A DNA stretch of 63,142 nucleotides, taken from assembly GCA_964447535.1 (NCBI GenBank), contig CAYUST010000007.1:1-63142 (forward strand). Direction: 5' to 3'. The notes below the pieces were generated by a model, which had not been told where the DNA came from, did not search any database, and worked only from the letters and a program-made list of their open reading frames with translations. Position 1 is the stretch's first letter, and each line of letters opens with the position of its first letter. The stretch is from CAYUST01 sp964447535. GTDB taxonomy: Bacteria; Patescibacteriota; Gracilibacteria; Absconditabacterales; Absconditicoccaceae. Below, in pieces: positions 61,796 through 63,142 of the stretch. A program made the position numbers and the translations under genes.

Positions 61796-63052
61796 ATGCA
61801 TACCGTAGCTATCATATGATGAGGAGCTGCTGGGATGATGACCGTAGCAACCTTATTGGAAAATGACTTCCGTGGCCAGATATTGGTATTTGAAAAAAAT
61901 AGCAGACTGGGTGCCAAAGTAATTATTTCTGGAGGAGGACGTTGTAATGTAACAACCGGATTTTTCAAGAAACAGGATCTCTTGACCAAATATCCTAGGG
62001 GTGCTGATTTCCTGCCACATGCACTTGCAACTTTCGGACCTAGAGCGATCAGGCGTTGGTTTGAAACACATGGCGTGCCCTGCAAAGAAGAAGAGGATCA
62101 TCGTATTTTTCCTGTATCTGATGATGGCAAAGATATCGTCAGTGTTTTTGAACGTTTGTTTGCGGAGAAAGGAGTCGAAGTGCATCTCAAAGAAAGTATC
62201 CAAACAATTTCCCGTACTACCTGTTCTGATGGAACATGCCGTGGCTTTACGCTTATGTCAGACAAGTGAACCTATCAGGTCGATGCGGTGGTACTCACCA
62301 CCTGAGGCAATGCGTACGCCCATACCGGTTCAAGTGGTGATGGCTATGCGTTCGCGCGTGCATTGGGACATACGATTACGCCACTGGGTCCATCGCTCAA
62401 TAGTTTTTTGACGACAGATGAATGGCTTCATGCATGTACAGGTATTAGTTTCCCTGAAGCGCAACTCAAAACAACAGATGAGAAAACGAAGATTGTCTGA
62501 CCAGTCCTCTTGACGCATTTTGGTATCTCTGGACCTGCTACCTTTGCTTTTTCTGCACATATTCCGTATGCAACTGTCAGCAAAGAGCAACCCTACACTG
62601 TCTTACTTCAGCCCTTTTCCAAACATACAGTAGAGTCACGACAAAAACTGTTTACCAAATGAGCTACTTACACCCCCAAAAAAGAACTCGCTACACTTTT
62701 ACGCGACTACTTCACCAAAAGATTTGTCGAAACTTTGCTCACGCATACTAACATAGCACAGCACACCTATCTCAGTAACTTCAAAAAAGAAGATCGCAAC
62801 CGCCTCAGTAGTTTATTGGGTGTATGAATACCGCTCACGCTCATCCAGCGTAGGCCGGGAGACGAGTTTGTCACGGCCGGCGGTGTCTCCCTCACTGAAG
62901 TTGATCCTCGTACCTGACAATCATTACTTGTACCGGGTCTCTTCTTCGCAGGAGAAATCCTCGATGTCGATGGCTACACGTGATGATATAACCTGACGAG
63001 TAGTTGGGCAATGGGGAGAGTGGTAGGGGAAGAATTGAGACTTAGGAATTAA
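61796..63052 (+). CDS. BaiN/HI0933-family flavoprotein (NAD(P)/FAD-dependent), 418 aa
   Basis: The N-terminal Rossmann FAD loop 'VAIIGGGAAGMM' has two consecutive TGA glycines. Then 'NSRLGAKVIISGGGRCNVT' is the family signature, 'LTTGGNAYAHTGSSGDGY' the middle motif, and 'VTAGGVSLTEVDPRTGQS' and 'LFFAGEILDVDGYTGGYNL' the C-terminal motifs. The family includes putative reductases; the substrate here is unknown. The start is 25 bp after the DUF58 stop. It ends at TAA. Confidence 0.93.
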
Positions 63053-63082
63053 GATCTTAGAACCCAGAATCCAGAAATTATT

Positions 63083-63142
63083 TTACTGTATCTTCAACTC
63101 TACCGTCACCGCCTGTCCCGCGGTAATACCAAGGGGTTTACG
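63083..63142 (-). CDS. C-terminus of a gene entering from the right (partial)
   Basis: The last 19 codons of a minus-strand frame ending 'AGQAVTVELKIQ' then TAA are visible. The beta-strand-like end suggests a secreted or beta-sandwich protein, but too little is present to assign a family. It is convergent with the flavoprotein gene. Confidence 0.45.
   Translation of the reverse strand, partial: RKPLGITAGQAVTVELKIQ

Overview
This window comes from a bacterium that reads UGA as glycine (NCBI translation table 25), so it belongs to the Gracilibacteria/Absconditabacteria (SR1/BD1-5) side of the Candidate Phyla Radiation. The evidence is direct. In conserved proteins, in-frame TGA sits exactly where the family has an invariant glycine: MutL ENSIDAGA, SHMT after the active-site lysine, MnmA P-loop, the FAD GGGAAG motif of a BaiN/HI0933 flavoprotein, and the Walker A of an SF2 helicase. 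All gene boundaries below use only TAA and TAG as stops. Under the standard code about two thirds of these genes would look broken.

Layout. 1-4.05 kb: unknown genes, a DUF3850/ASCH protein and a HIT hydrolase. 4.27-18.66 kb: an accessory island. It starts with an operon of a possible GHMP-fold protein, a 1301-aa histidine-phosphatase/NACHT STAND protein and a small DExH helicase. Three near-identical 148-bp structured repeats then each precede a gene unit: a DEAH (HrpA/HrpB-like) helicase with a long tail, a possible DHH phosphoesterase, and a 437-aa orphan followed by an MNT-fold nucleotidyltransferase. 18.7-26.3 kb: PrsW-like protease, RNase HI, MutL, DoxX, serine hydroxymethyltransferase and dCTP deaminase. 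26.3-30.1 kb: a wHTH regulator behind a two-hairpin element, and an 897-aa EF-hand protein. 30.3-35.6 kb: secE-nusG-unknown-rplK-rplA, a TPR protein, FtsX and a second HIT protein. 35.7-42.2 kb: a secreted lipoprotein protease with mnmA, a DUF212-ftsQ-like pair, and a divergent ftsW/rodA. 42.2-44.3 kb: two tRNA-Arg genes, a four-helix-bundle (23S IVS-type) protein, a HEPN-CBS fusion and a TrbC/VirB2-like protein. 44.4-50.75 kb: TrmB regulator, a 941-aa EgtD-like methyltransferase fused to a membrane anchor and large ectodomain, a heme-oxygenase-fold protein, a secreted porin-like protein and a SAM methyltransferase. 51.4-55.3 kb: purH, efp, and a TrmA/RlmD-type RNA methyltransferase. 55.5-63.1 kb: two type IV prepilins, an ECF sigma factor, HU, a short MurE, DUF58 and a BaiN-type flavoprotein.

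The housekeeping content (translation, Sec, peptidoglycan, mismatch repair, type IV pilins, few biosynthetic genes) fits a reduced, surface-attached or host-dependent CPR cell. The best candidate for an undescribed system is the HisPhos-NACHT plus helicase operon with its repeat-bounded neighbours, which looks like a defence or genomic-conflict island. A second is the TrmB / EgtD-like ectodomain / heme-oxygenase-fold / methyltransferase locus, whose transcription units share a 43-bp upstream element.
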